DNA of 64,000 nt, from NCBI RefSeq assembly GCF_008298015.1, contig NZ_VTPX01000006.1:186001-250000 (forward strand). Direction: 5' to 3'. Within the stretch, counting starts at the first letter, position 1. Every line of letters starts with the position of its first letter. The position numbers and the translations under genes are program-made. The notes under the pieces are model-generated. The model was not told where the DNA came from. It worked only from the letters and a program-made list of their open reading frames with translations, and did not search any database. Shown here one piece after another: positions 27,600-36,274 of this stretch. Source of the DNA: Salinicola corii (GTDB lineage Bacteria > Pseudomonadota > Gammaproteobacteria > Pseudomonadales > Halomonadaceae).

Positions 27600-29459
27600 C
27601 TTCCCGCCTGACGACGGGGGCCCCGGTTCGGACTCGTCGGCCGGGGGGTCGGTCGATGACTCCTTCGCTGCTAGCAACGCCGCACGCTCGTCGTCGAGGC
27701 GATGGCGGATGTCGGTCCAGGCCGCAAAAGTGCTGAGATAGGCCTCGCCGGTCAGATGATCGAGGAAATCGCTCTTGCCCAGCATGTCCATCACCGGTCC
27801 CTTTACCTCGGCCAGGTGCAGGGTGACCTGAGAGTCCTTCAGGCGGGCGTTGATCGCCTCCAGGCTCTCCAGTGCCGAGGCGTCGATCAGGTTGACCGCC
27901 GAACAGATCAGCACCAGGTGCCTCATGTTGTCGCGGTCGGCGAGTAGCCCGTAGACGGTATCCTCCAGATACCGCGCGTTGGCGAAGTAGAGGCTTTCAT
28001 CCACACGTAGCAGGGCGATCTCGTCATCGACTTCCGCCTCGTGGCGCTGGATGTTGCGAAAGTGCTCGGTGCCCGGAAGGCGCCCGACTTCCGCGGTATG
28101 GGGCCGGCTGGTGCGGTAGAGATAGAGTGCCAGTGAGACGCCGACGCCGGCCATGACACCAGCTTCCACCCCCTCGCCGAACGTCAGCACAATGGTGATC
28201 AGCATCGCGGCGAAGTCGCTTCGGGAGTAGTGCCAGGTCCGCTTGAGGCCGGGCAGGTCGACCAGCGTCATCGCCGACACGATGATACTAGCGGCCAGGG
28301 TGGCGATCGGCAGGTAGGCGATCAGTGACGTCAGGAACAGGATCACCAGCCCGACGCCGAACGCGGCGAATGCTCCGGCCGCCGGCGTGCGGGCGCCGGC
28401 GTCGAAATTGATCACCGTGCGCGACAGGCTGCCGGTCACCGGCATGCCGGAAGTGAAGGCCGCCGCCAGATTGGCGGTACCAAGGCCGACCAACTCCTGA
28501 TCCGGGGAGATGCGCTCGCGTCGTCGCGCGGCCAGCATCTGCGCCAGCGACACCGACTCGATGAACCCGACCACGCTGATCAGAAACGCCGGCAGCAGCA
28601 GATCGCGCAGCAGGCCCGGCTCGAACGACGGCAGGCTCAGTGGCGGCAGACGTGCGGGAATGTCGCCGACTACCTTCACGCCATCGGCAGGGAGGTCCAG
28701 CGACCAAGAGGTCAGCGTGGTGATGGCGACGGCCATGACCGGACCCAGCCGCACGATGAAGGTGGCCTTTCCGGCGCTCAGCCCCATCTTCTGCAGCACG
28801 GGGCCTGCTCGTCGCATCACCAGCAGAAACGCCAGCGCCGACGCTCCCAGCACCAGCGTGGGCCAGTGGAGGCTCCCGAGATGACTCAGCAGGTGAGCGA
28901 TCTGATCGATCAGCGTGAATCCCGAGCCGCCGATACCGATCAGGCTGGAGAATTGACTGGCGGCAATCAGCACGCCGGAAGCGGTGAGCAGGCCAGAGAC
29001 CACTGGATGGCTGAGGAAATTGGCGAAGAATCCCAGCCGTAACAGGCCCATGATGGCCAGAATCAGGCCCGAAAGCATGGCAAGCGTCGTCGCGGCCTGG
29101 CCGTAGGCCGGTGTGCCGCTGTCGAACAAGGGCGAGAGGGCGGCGGCGGTCATCAGCGAGACGATCGCCATCGGGCCGACCGCCAGCGTGCGGCTGGTGC
29201 CGAAGATCGAATAGAGAATCAGCGGCAGCATGCTGGCGTAGAGACCGGTGATTGCCGGCAGTCCGGCGAGAATGGCGTAAGCAAGGGCCTGAGGGATCAC
29301 CATCAGAGTGACGATGATGGATGCGACCAGATCCTCGTTGAGGAGGTGGCGGTTGTAGTAGGGCGCCCAACTGATGATCGGGAAATAGCGTGCCAGATGG
29401 GCACGGACGTGGATCTGCTCTCGCGTATCGGTTCCCGTCAATCGGCGCCAAAGGCTCAT
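27594..29459 (-). CDS. SulP-family anion transporter with STAS domain
   Basis: This is a 621-residue membrane protein of the SLC26/SulP family. The transmembrane part (to about 430) has the sulfate-transporter pattern VIPQALAYAILAGLPAITGLYASMLPLILYSIFGTSRTLAVGPMA. A cytoplasmic STAS domain follows (about 460-570; LICSAVNLIDASALESLEAI contains the usual D-x-S loop). The substrate may be sulfate, bicarbonate or a dicarboxylate. It stands alone on the minus strand and converges on the AGE-family gene. Confidence 0.92.
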   Translation of the reverse strand: MSLWRRLTGTDTREQIHVRAHLARYFPIISWAPYYNRHLLNEDLVASIIVTLMVIPQALAYAILAGLPAITGLYASMLPLILYSIFGTSRTLAVGPMAIVSLMTAAALSPLFDSGTPAYGQAATTLAMLSGLILAIMGLLRLGFFANFLSHPVVSGLLTASGVLIAASQFSSLIGIGGSGFTLIDQIAHLLSHLGSLHWPTLVLGASALAFLLVMRRAGPVLQKMGLSAGKATFIVRLGPVMAVAITTLTSWSLDLPADGVKVVGDIPARLPPLSLPSFEPGLLRDLLLPAFLISVVGFIESVSLAQMLAARRRERISPDQELVGLGTANLAAAFTSGMPVTGSLSRTVINFDAGARTPAAGAFAAFGVGLVILFLTSLIAYLPIATLAASIIVSAMTLVDLPGLKRTWHYSRSDFAAMLITIVLTFGEGVEAGVMAGVGVSLALYLYRTSRPHTAEVGRLPGTEHFRNIQRHEAEVDDEIALLRVDESLYFANARYLEDTVYGLLADRDNMRHLVLICSAVNLIDASALESLEAINARLKDSQVTLHLAEVKGPVMDMLGKSDFLDHLTGEAYLSTFAAWTDIRHRLDDERAALLAAKESSTDPPADESEPGPPSSGGKS

Positions 29460-29557
29460 CGTCTCGTCAGGCTCCCGGTAATAAGCTTATCGTTCAAGAG
29501 GATAATCAGGGCGGTAAATGGTGCGCGCACTCCGGATCGTGTGCAAGCCGAGATGAG

Positions 29558-29929
29558 TCAGACGGAAGCGTCGACCAGCCGCCCTTGGTTTTCAGCGAAC
29601 GCCTCGGCGATTCGCACCATCTCCTCCGCCGGTATCTGGCGGATGATGTCTCCCGTGGCCCGATCGATGACCTGGGTAATGACTCGGCTATCGAATTCGC
29701 TCAATTCGAAATGCAGCCCGTATTGCGACATGACGCCGTTGAGCGAGTGAAGCTGATCGCTCAGATAGCCGATTCCCGGCGCCGATCCGTCGAGTGTGGA
29801 CATGGAAGGCGCGATCGTGCTCGGCGGGGCCAGGCCCGCCTGGCTCATCAACGTTTCCAGTCTTTGACGGGGAGAGCCATCGGCACTCGGATTGAGAGAG
29901 AGCGAAGCCAGATCGATGGGGGTAGGCAT
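29558..29929 (-). CDS. flaG: FlaG-family flagellar protein
   Basis: This is a 123-residue protein whose C-terminal half (LHFELSEFDSRVITQVIDRATGDIIRQIPAEEMVRIAEAF) is the FlaG domain; the N-terminus is low-complexity. FlaG proteins influence filament length and usually sit beside fliD. Here it lies 55 bp downstream of a bactofilin gene in the same direction, suggesting one transcript. The start ATG at 29929 is chosen because AGGAAG is well spaced; the ATG two codons earlier abuts that site. Confidence 0.88.
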   Translation of the reverse strand: MPTPIDLASLSLNPSADGSPRQRLETLMSQAGLAPPSTIAPSMSTLDGSAPGIGYLSDQLHSLNGVMSQYGLHFELSEFDSRVITQVIDRATGDIIRQIPAEEMVRIAEAFAENQGRLVDASV

Positions 29930-29984
29930 GACCATCTTCCTCGAAGAGTCGACACGGAGAGTAGATGTCCAGGTTTCGTCATCG

Positions 29985-30578
29985 CTATCTGGACTCGGAG
30001 ACAAGACATGGTGAGGCAAGGGAGGGAGGCACGGGACGAGAAGGGGCCGCCCGTCTGCCGCCGATATCGACAGTTCCCTGGAGCCATGCACCCTCGTGGC
30101 AGTGCAGGCGTGCCGTGGAAAGCTGACCTTCCTGACGGGCGCCCATTTCGATGACGACGCGATCCGATACTTCCATCTGGCCCGAACAGGTTCCCGCCAG
30201 ATAGAGTTCGCGAGCCACGAGTCGCGGTGCCAATCGGGCGCCTGTGCCGACCACGACCCGTTGATCGTCGGCTGAGATGTTTCCCTCTACCTGACCTTCG
30301 ATTCGAAGCGTCTCGCGCGTCTCGAGACGACCCTGCACGTTGACCGTTCGGCCGATCAGACTGCCGTCAATGGCACCGGATATCTCCTCAGGCGTCGCTT
30401 TGGTTGCGCGTGGGGCGGGAGCGGCATTCCCGAGTAACGGCTCGCTGCCCGGAGAAACGGTGTCAACCGGCGTCGCCGCGAGCGATCGTTGTCGCCTTGT
30501 CACCCGGCGATATCCATCCAGCAGCAGCAGGGCACAGCAGACGAGTCCGCCGAGCAGGAGCCATTCTGCCGAGTCCAT
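29985..30578 (-). CDS. membrane-anchored bactofilin-like protein
   Basis: This protein of about 197 residues has an N-terminal transmembrane segment (AEWLLLGGLVCCALLLLDGY) and a bactofilin beta-helix core (GRTVNVQGRLETRETLRIEGQVEGNI, then VVVGTGARLAPRLVARELYLAG). Bactofilins polymerise without nucleotide and scaffold envelope structures. ATG 30578 is preferred to ATG 30587 because GGGA is only usable by the former. It is divergent from a second bactofilin and upstream of flaG. Confidence 0.82.
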   Translation of the reverse strand: MDSAEWLLLGGLVCCALLLLDGYRRVTRRQRSLAATPVDTVSPGSEPLLGNAAPAPRATKATPEEISGAIDGSLIGRTVNVQGRLETRETLRIEGQVEGNISADDQRVVVGTGARLAPRLVARELYLAGTCSGQMEVSDRVVIEMGARQEGQLSTARLHCHEGAWLQGTVDIGGRRAAPSRPVPPSLASPCLVSESR

Positions 30579-30657
30579 AGATTTCATTCCCAAAGCGGTT
30601 CCAGCTCTCGTGTCGAACGGAGCGTTCGGCGATGATTGGGGCGGTATATGTCGATAG

Positions 30658-30684
30658 CTATCGGCGCTGAAAAGAAGAACTGAA
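30658..30684 (-). promoter_or_regulatory. degenerate sigma-28 promoter before bactofilin-flaG
   Basis: On the minus strand, TTCAG (three of five matches to TAAAG) is followed after 14 nt by GCCGATAG (seven of eight matches to GCCGATAA). It lies about 80 bp before the bactofilin-flaG pair. The -10 overlaps a CGATAGCTATCG palindrome. The match is weaker than those at cheY and fliC; the flagellar FlaG gene downstream makes it plausible. Confidence 0.35.
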
Positions 30685-30812
30685 GGCGCGAATGATCGGG
30701 GAGGTCCCGAAGCAAGGTAAAGATGCCTCGCCACGTGCCGATCTATCATCACATCGGTGGCCTTCTTTCAGACCCAGCTCGCCATCTCCCGACAGCGACA
30801 GAGACCTGCGAC

Positions 30813-31379
30813 ATGTTTCAGAAATCCAGCCAGAATCCTCGGCAGCCGGCAGCTTCGCCCCGCGGCGGCGACATTCCGGCGTCACCCGGCGGCAACCCCG
30901 TTCACACCCACGGCCTTTCTCGAATCGGGGGCAAGACGACCATCCAAGGCGATATCAGTGGTGAAGAGGACCTGCTCATCGAGGGGCGGATCCTGGGTGA
31001 CGTCCTGTTTCGGAAGCATGGCGTCACCGTCGGCGCCGAGGGCGTCGTGGAAGGCCGGATGGTGGCCAGGGAGCTGACGGTGAGAGGTCGGGTGGATGGC
31101 ACCCTGATCGCCGCCGAGAAGATCACCTTGAAAGCGGGGGCCGTCGTCAACGGCCAACTCCATTCTCCCGGCCTGGTACTGGAAGAGGGCGCGGCATTTC
31201 ACGGCAACATCGACATGGAGCCGGAACAGAATGAGCTCAGGGACGCTTTCGATACCGGGGCGGCGCGCATCGACTCCACGGCTCCGGAGTCGGCTCGCCT
31301 CGGCGCGGAGCCGTCACTGGTCGCAGAGGCCGATATCTTCCCGGAGGACGACCGTAGCGCGCCCGTCCAGCGGAGTTGA
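30813..31379 (+). CDS. bactofilin
   Basis: This is a soluble bactofilin of 188 residues. The proline/glycine-rich N-terminus leads into the beta-helix core (GGKTTIQGDISGEEDLLIEGRILGDVLFRKHGVTVGAEGVVEGRMVARELTVRGRVDGTL) and an acidic C-terminal tail. It probably assembles filaments at the membrane, perhaps with the anchored bactofilin encoded divergently. The ATG at 30813 fits the family N-terminus (MFQKSSQ). An ATG at 30723 has the better ribosome site (AAGG) and would add 30 residues, so the start is unsettled. Confidence 0.9.
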   Translation: MFQKSSQNPRQPAASPRGGDIPASPGGNPVHTHGLSRIGGKTTIQGDISGEEDLLIEGRILGDVLFRKHGVTVGAEGVVEGRMVARELTVRGRVDGTLIAAEKITLKAGAVVNGQLHSPGLVLEEGAAFHGNIDMEPEQNELRDAFDTGAARIDSTAPESARLGAEPSLVAEADIFPEDDRSAPVQRS

Positions 31380-31530
31380 GGCGAGAAATCAGAGGATACG
31401 TCGAATACGAGTGAGCGGAATGGCTCGTCAGTTCTTGATATTCGATTGAAACTGCAAATTATCATTTTGACGAAGAGTTCAACGGCTTACGGATGAGCGT
31501 GGATATTTTCGTCAACACGCAGACCCCCCG

Positions 31531-31552
31531 GCCGGCTTTACGGAGCCGGCCT
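31531..31552. terminator. GC-rich hairpin between convergent genes
   Basis: GGCCGGCT (31531-31538) pairs with AGCCGGCC (31545-31552) around a 6-nt loop, between the convergent bactofilin and giant transferase genes. Neither side has a real U-tract, so an intrinsic terminator is possible but not typical. Confidence 0.4.
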
Positions 31553-31605
31553 TGGTTCGTCGGAATTCAATGCAGTTGGTCCCGCCAGAAATAATTTTAT
31601 CGTTA

Positions 31606-34600
31606 CTACGATGCCCCATATGCAACTTTGTTGTAATTATCCAGAATCCATGCCAAGTGTTTTCTTGGCAGCGAGTTAGGCTCGAGATCAAAGCGTGCCA
31701 TCCTGCCCACGGTCTCGGTTGGCTCTGCCAATCTTTCGATCTCGTGGTAATAGTGCCGATCTGTATAGTCATCGAAAAGCACAATGGTTGGCTTCTCGAT
31801 CATCAAGAAAGTCGTTATAAAGCACGCCCGCCGAAATCTGCCGTCGATCAGAACAACATCCGGGTGCACGAAGTCATCCTGATTCCATGCCTGAGTGGGA
31901 TATCGATGGAAATTGCGCCATTTTGCATCATTTTTGGGTTTTGCCCAAAGACCAGTCTCGCCGACATCGATATGCATGATACTTGGACGCGACAAGAGAT
32001 CGGCTGATTCGATATAGAGGTTCATGTTACGAGCCCAAGCGGCATCGTTCTCTACTGACGTGATGTGCTTGTTGGGCATTTTAGCAGCGATAATCGTGGA
32101 GCCGCCGCTTCCGTACTCAAGGATGACAGAGCTTTTCTGGTATATGTCGGTAATGTAGTTTTCTACTTCTGGAGGTAAGGTAACCTTGGGTTCAATCAGT
32201 TCCCTCCTGCTATCATTCTGTTGTTTTGAAATATCGCTATCAATTTTCGGAGAAGTATGAGCGTCCTCTCCGTGTGATTTGCGAGTAGCAGAGTCCCGAT
32301 TGATGATTCCTTGGCTCTTGGCCTCCTGGAGAAGAGAAAAGTGTTTTGCGATCTGCGAGTGTAAAGAATTCAACAATATCCATGAGTCCGCCTGCTTGCG
32401 GAGCTTTTCTCTAGCATGGTCCTGACCACGAAGATATTCGTGAATCAACACCGGACCAGGATCATAAACCTGTTTGCGGGCAGGGTATCCTGCTTGAGTC
32501 AGTTTATATGAGATGTCCACGCCACCATGACCGAACAGTATATAGTCTCCCCATCCCCCCACTTCGAAGAATGCTTTTGCCAGGAATGAAGCATTACCTT
32601 CCAGCTCCGGGGGAGCCGGGTATGGCTTATCGGAAGGATAATAGTGACTGGGAGTGGTCGAGTCTGATCGCTGACGATAAACGCCTCGCAGTGAGACGAT
32701 ATCCCATTTTTCATGGGCTCTTATGTGGCTGCCAATGAAATCCGGTTCAGGAATACCATCATCATCGACAAAGAGAAGGATAGGTGCATCGCTGTACAGC
32801 GCGCCAATGTTGCGCGCTAGATAAGCACCTGCGTTTCCAGCTGTTTTTAGCCAAGTATCGACCCAAGGCTCTATTTCTCTGAATTCCTCGTCTGGGCAAC
32901 CATTGTTGACAAAAATGATCTGAAGGCTGTTGCCTCCGTCCTCGCGAAGCTTTGAAATGTTTTGTACGATTTCCGGTTTGAACCGGTTCGCTATAACAAT
33001 AGCTGCTATGTCGAATCGTTCTCGATGGCTTCGCACACTTTCCTGGGATAACCAATAATCATAGAGTGAACGCTTGTGCGTCCAATTTACTCTTGCAAGA
33101 CGATTTTCTAGGGATGTTGCCCTTTCTCTGTCGCTGATACTGGTTTTTCTCTCCAGCAACGCATGGGTGAGAATAAAAAATGCAGCATTATTGCCTTTTT
33201 GCCACTCAAGCAGGCTTTTGCATTTTTCAATCAAATCATCGATAACGCTTGCGTCGAATCGATTTAGGTTGTTTGTCAAGTCGACTACGAAAGAGCCCTT
33301 TTGTTGATCCAGAGGGGCTTCTTCGCTTATTAACGAGAAAATATTGATGGGCGCGAGAGAAGCTCTTTTCTCGGTATCTGCCAACGCCCCACGATCATCG
33401 TCCTCGTTGCTGTTGTCATTGAATGACGACAACGAGGCCTTGAAATCTTCAATTCCATAAAAACGATAGGTAAGAAATGCCAGCTTCGTTTTTTGTGTCT
33501 CGGTTAAGGTGGATAGACGAGAGTCGCTTGGAATTAGTAGTGCATCAGCGCTGGTCAACTGGGACGCCCGAAAATCCGGGATCGATGATTTGTCCTGCTC
33601 ACTGACAGCGTATGAAGCTGAATAAAAACGGTAGAATTGGAATCCGTTCGCGTTGGCCCATCGAGTCAGATCACCTAATTCTGTCTGCTTTTTATAAATT
33701 GGATTGAATCTTATCTGGACCTGTAGGACAAGAGCATCTGCTAGTGCCTGAGTGCCATGCTCAAGGATTTTTAGACTGTCATGTCGATCATCCAGCGCCA
33801 GCAAATCGATGCTTTCCAACCCTTCGATGCTGTCCAAGGAAACGCTGGCAATATCGAATGTCTCAAGACTGACGGTATCAGTGCTTTTCAAGGGCTCCAG
33901 GGTTGCAGGTTCTCCCCCCGCACCGTCGAGTATCACGGGGGTGGGGTGCCCATCGCCAAGGGTGGCCTGAGGCAAGTGCTGGAGTTCACCATACTGAGAT
34001 AGCTCACTCGCATTGTCGAGTCCACAGGCGGGATCAAAGACCAGCAGTGCTACATGGCCAGTACCAAGTAATTCCTTGATGTCGCTGCGTTTTGCGATAT
34101 TGCAGCCGTTATCCAAAATCGTGATCGCGCTATCCAGATCCCAATCGAACTCTTTGAGAAGCGATGCGGGCAGCCTCAAGGGCTCGGATTCATCTTCAAA
34201 CCAGGCTTGGCCGCCTTTGTTGAAAGTCAGGGCTGCCGGTGCCTTGTCTTCACAGTAGCGTTGCCAGATGCCCCGCAAAGTTCTATGGAGGTGGCGACCA
34301 AATTTTGGTGCGTCGCAGATGGGCGACTGCTCGAGATAGGTGCGGAGCGCCGCTCGAATCACCGCCAGACTCGGCAGGTCCGAAGCGAGGTCGAGAACAC
34401 GCTTGCGGTAGTCGTCCCAGTTGTCCGTCACCAATTCCGGCATGCCGGCGTTGCACAGATGGGTCGCGCTATGGCGGCCGGCGAAAGTGGGGCCGGTGTG
34501 GGTAACCACGGGAACGCCCATCAGCAGGGCTTCGCATGTGGTCAGGCCGCCGGAGTACGGCCAGGTGTCCAGCGCGATATCGACACGGTTGTAGCTCTCC

Positions 34601-36111
34601 AGTAGCTCCTTGTGTTGCGACGGGCCCTCCAGCAGGACTCTCGACCGCTCGACGCCGTGTTTTTCCAGCGTCGTGAGCACGCGCTCGCACACCTCGTCGC
34701 TGCTGTACTGACCACCTTTTAGGAATAGGCGGCTATCCGGCAGCTGTTGCAGGAGAGTTGCCCACTCGGCCAGCAGGGTGTCGTTGACCTTGGCGGGATT
34801 GTTGAAGCAGCCGAAGGTGATGTAGCCATTGCTGAGCGAGGGTAGTGCGGTAATGGCCGGCTTGTAGCTCGGTGGCTGATAACAGATATAGTCGTCCGGC
34901 AGGCGAATGAGCTTTTCGGTATAGAGGTGGTCGACGCCTGCCGGGGTTTCATGACTGTCACTCAGGAAGTAGTCGAACGCATCAATGCCCATGCTGCTGA
35001 TCTGCATGCCGACCCATTTGACAATGATGGGGGCTGGCTTCGTGTCGACGGTCGGCAATCGGTTGAGACCGCCATGTCCGGCGAGCTCGATCAGAATGTC
35101 GATATCGTCTTCGAAGATTCTCTCGGCGAGTTGGCGATGATTCAAGTGATAGACGGGCTTCCACTCGCAGGCCTTCTTGATACGTTCGGCAATAGGATCA
35201 TTGTCTCCGGCGTCTGTATCGGAATAGGCATGGAGTTCGATATCGTCCGGGAGCTGCTCGAGGGCGCTACTGATCATCCAGCCGACCGGATGGGCACGCA
35301 GGTTTCCGGACAGCAGGCCCACCCGTAATCGGCGATTGGGGGACGTATCCTTCTCACCGTGATCAAAAGTCTGGGGCGGCTTGAAACGCGTGCTCCACTT
35401 TTTCGACTTCTGAAGGATGCTCTCTGCCGAAGCTTCCGGATCATAGTGCTTGGTCAGGATCTCGTTGGAGTAGGCACCCGAATAGTCCGGTCTCAAGCGC
35501 AGGGCTTCTCGATAGTGCCACTCGGCCTTTCTGAAATCCGCCATATCCTTGTGGTAGTTACCGAGCGTGTTATGCACTGTAGGATCCTCAGGCCTCAATG
35601 CATAAAGACGATTCAGTGCCTCCAGCCCTTCCTTGAACTTGAAATGGAGCGAGAGGATCACACTGCGCATGGCCAGGACTTCTGCGGGAGAGTGGCCTAG
35701 CTCCTCGGCTTTCGACAGGGACTTTTCCGCCTCCGAATAGGATCCCATCTGGTAGAGCATATGACCCATGTTGAAATGGGCTTGGGCGTTGCCGGAATCG
35801 AGCTCGATACTGCGGGCTTGCAATGCCTGGGCCCGCTGCTTCTCTCCCGCCATGAAACAGGCTCGTGCCAGTGCCGTCAGCGTTAAAGGATCATCGGGAT
35901 CGAGCGAATAAGCCCTCTCCAGTGTCTCTTTGGCCTCATCGGGGGCAATCTGCAACTGACAGTTGCCCAATGCTTTCCAGGCGAAAGCATCCTCGGGATA
36001 GTTCTGGACCAGTTTCTCGGCATCTGTCATGGCGAGTTTGTGCTTGCCCTGCCGATAGAGGTCCATGAACTGTTTCTGACGAGAGGCGGGGGCTTGAAGA
36101 CTCTGGCTCAT
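31606..36111 (-). CDS. giant multidomain glycosyltransferase, probable flagellin-glycosylating enzyme
   Basis: This is a 1501-residue protein. Residues about 10-220 are TPR repeats; 255-620 are a GT41/O-GlcNAc-transferase (SPINDLY-type) domain (VGLLSGNLRAHPVGWM, ELAGHGGLNRLPT, FGCFNNPAKV, DIALDTWPYSGGLTTCEALLMGVPVV). Residues about 645-890 resemble an FkbM-type methyltransferase fold with degenerate motifs. Residues 1031-1230 form a GT2 domain with metal-binding D1116-D1118, and 1310-1490 a second methyltransferase-like domain (EYGSGGST; VVLIDGRFRR). It lies directly behind fliC, so the target is probably flagellin. No signal peptide is seen; it should act in the cytoplasm before filament export. 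The 3' half is clearly AT-richer. Confidence 0.85.
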   Translation of the reverse strand: MSQSLQAPASRQKQFMDLYRQGKHKLAMTDAEKLVQNYPEDAFAWKALGNCQLQIAPDEAKETLERAYSLDPDDPLTLTALARACFMAGEKQRAQALQARSIELDSGNAQAHFNMGHMLYQMGSYSEAEKSLSKAEELGHSPAEVLAMRSVILSLHFKFKEGLEALNRLYALRPEDPTVHNTLGNYHKDMADFRKAEWHYREALRLRPDYSGAYSNEILTKHYDPEASAESILQKSKKWSTRFKPPQTFDHGEKDTSPNRRLRVGLLSGNLRAHPVGWMISSALEQLPDDIELHAYSDTDAGDNDPIAERIKKACEWKPVYHLNHRQLAERIFEDDIDILIELAGHGGLNRLPTVDTKPAPIIVKWVGMQISSMGIDAFDYFLSDSHETPAGVDHLYTEKLIRLPDDYICYQPPSYKPAITALPSLSNGYITFGCFNNPAKVNDTLLAEWATLLQQLPDSRLFLKGGQYSSDEVCERVLTTLEKHGVERSRVLLEGPSQHKELLESYNRVDIALDTWPYSGGLTTCEALLMGVPVVTHTGPTFAGRHSATHLCNAGMPELVTDNWDDYRKRVLDLASDLPSLAVIRAALRTYLEQSPICDAPKFGRHLHRTLRGIWQRYCEDKAPAALTFNKGGQAWFEDESEPLRLPASLLKEFDWDLDSAITILDNGCNIAKRSDIKELLGTGHVALLVFDPACGLDNASELSQYGELQHLPQATLGDGHPTPVILDGAGGEPATLEPLKSTDTVSLETFDIASVSLDSIEGLESIDLLALDDRHDSLKILEHGTQALADALVLQVQIRFNPIYKKQTELGDLTRWANANGFQFYRFYSASYAVSEQDKSSIPDFRASQLTSADALLIPSDSRLSTLTETQKTKLAFLTYRFYGIEDFKASLSSFNDNSNEDDDRGALADTEKRASLAPINIFSLISEEAPLDQQKGSFVVDLTNNLNRFDASVIDDLIEKCKSLLEWQKGNNAAFFILTHALLERKTSISDRERATSLENRLARVNWTHKRSLYDYWLSQESVRSHRERFDIAAIVIANRFKPEIVQNISKLREDGGNSLQIIFVNNGCPDEEFREIEPWVDTWLKTAGNAGAYLARNIGALYSDAPILLFVDDDGIPEPDFIGSHIRAHEKWDIVSLRGVYRQRSDSTTPSHYYPSDKPYPAPPELEGNASFLAKAFFEVGGWGDYILFGHGGVDISYKLTQAGYPARKQVYDPGPVLIHEYLRGQDHAREKLRKQADSWILLNSLHSQIAKHFSLLQEAKSQGIINRDSATRKSHGEDAHTSPKIDSDISKQQNDSRRELIEPKVTLPPEVENYITDIYQKSSVILEYGSGGSTIIAAKMPNKHITSVENDAAWARNMNLYIESADLLSRPSIMHIDVGETGLWAKPKNDAKWRNFHRYPTQAWNQDDFVHPDVVLIDGRFRRACFITTFLMIEKPTIVLFDDYTDRHYYHEIERLAEPTETVGRMARFDLEPNSLPRKHLAWILDNYNKVAYGAS

Positions 36112-36229
36112 AAGAATCCGTATTCCGGTCTGGTGCTGACGAGGATTGGATCAGCTTCCCACACTCGGAGAGATTCGAAGCGACGAAGTGATGTCACTCC
36201 ACGCCTTTTATCGTCGCGAACCGAAACGT

Positions 36230-36254
36230 AAAAAGGCCGGCATATTGCCGGCCT
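36230..36254 (-). terminator. rho-independent terminator of fliC
   Basis: On the minus strand a 9-bp perfect stem (AGGCCGGCA with TGCCGGCCT) and a 3-nt loop are followed by a run of five T. It sits 20 bp after the fliC stop and upstream of the giant transferase gene. It would end most fliC transcripts, leaving the transferase at lower level. Confidence 0.9.
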
Positions 36255-36274
36255 CGTTTACCGCCTGGGCGTGC

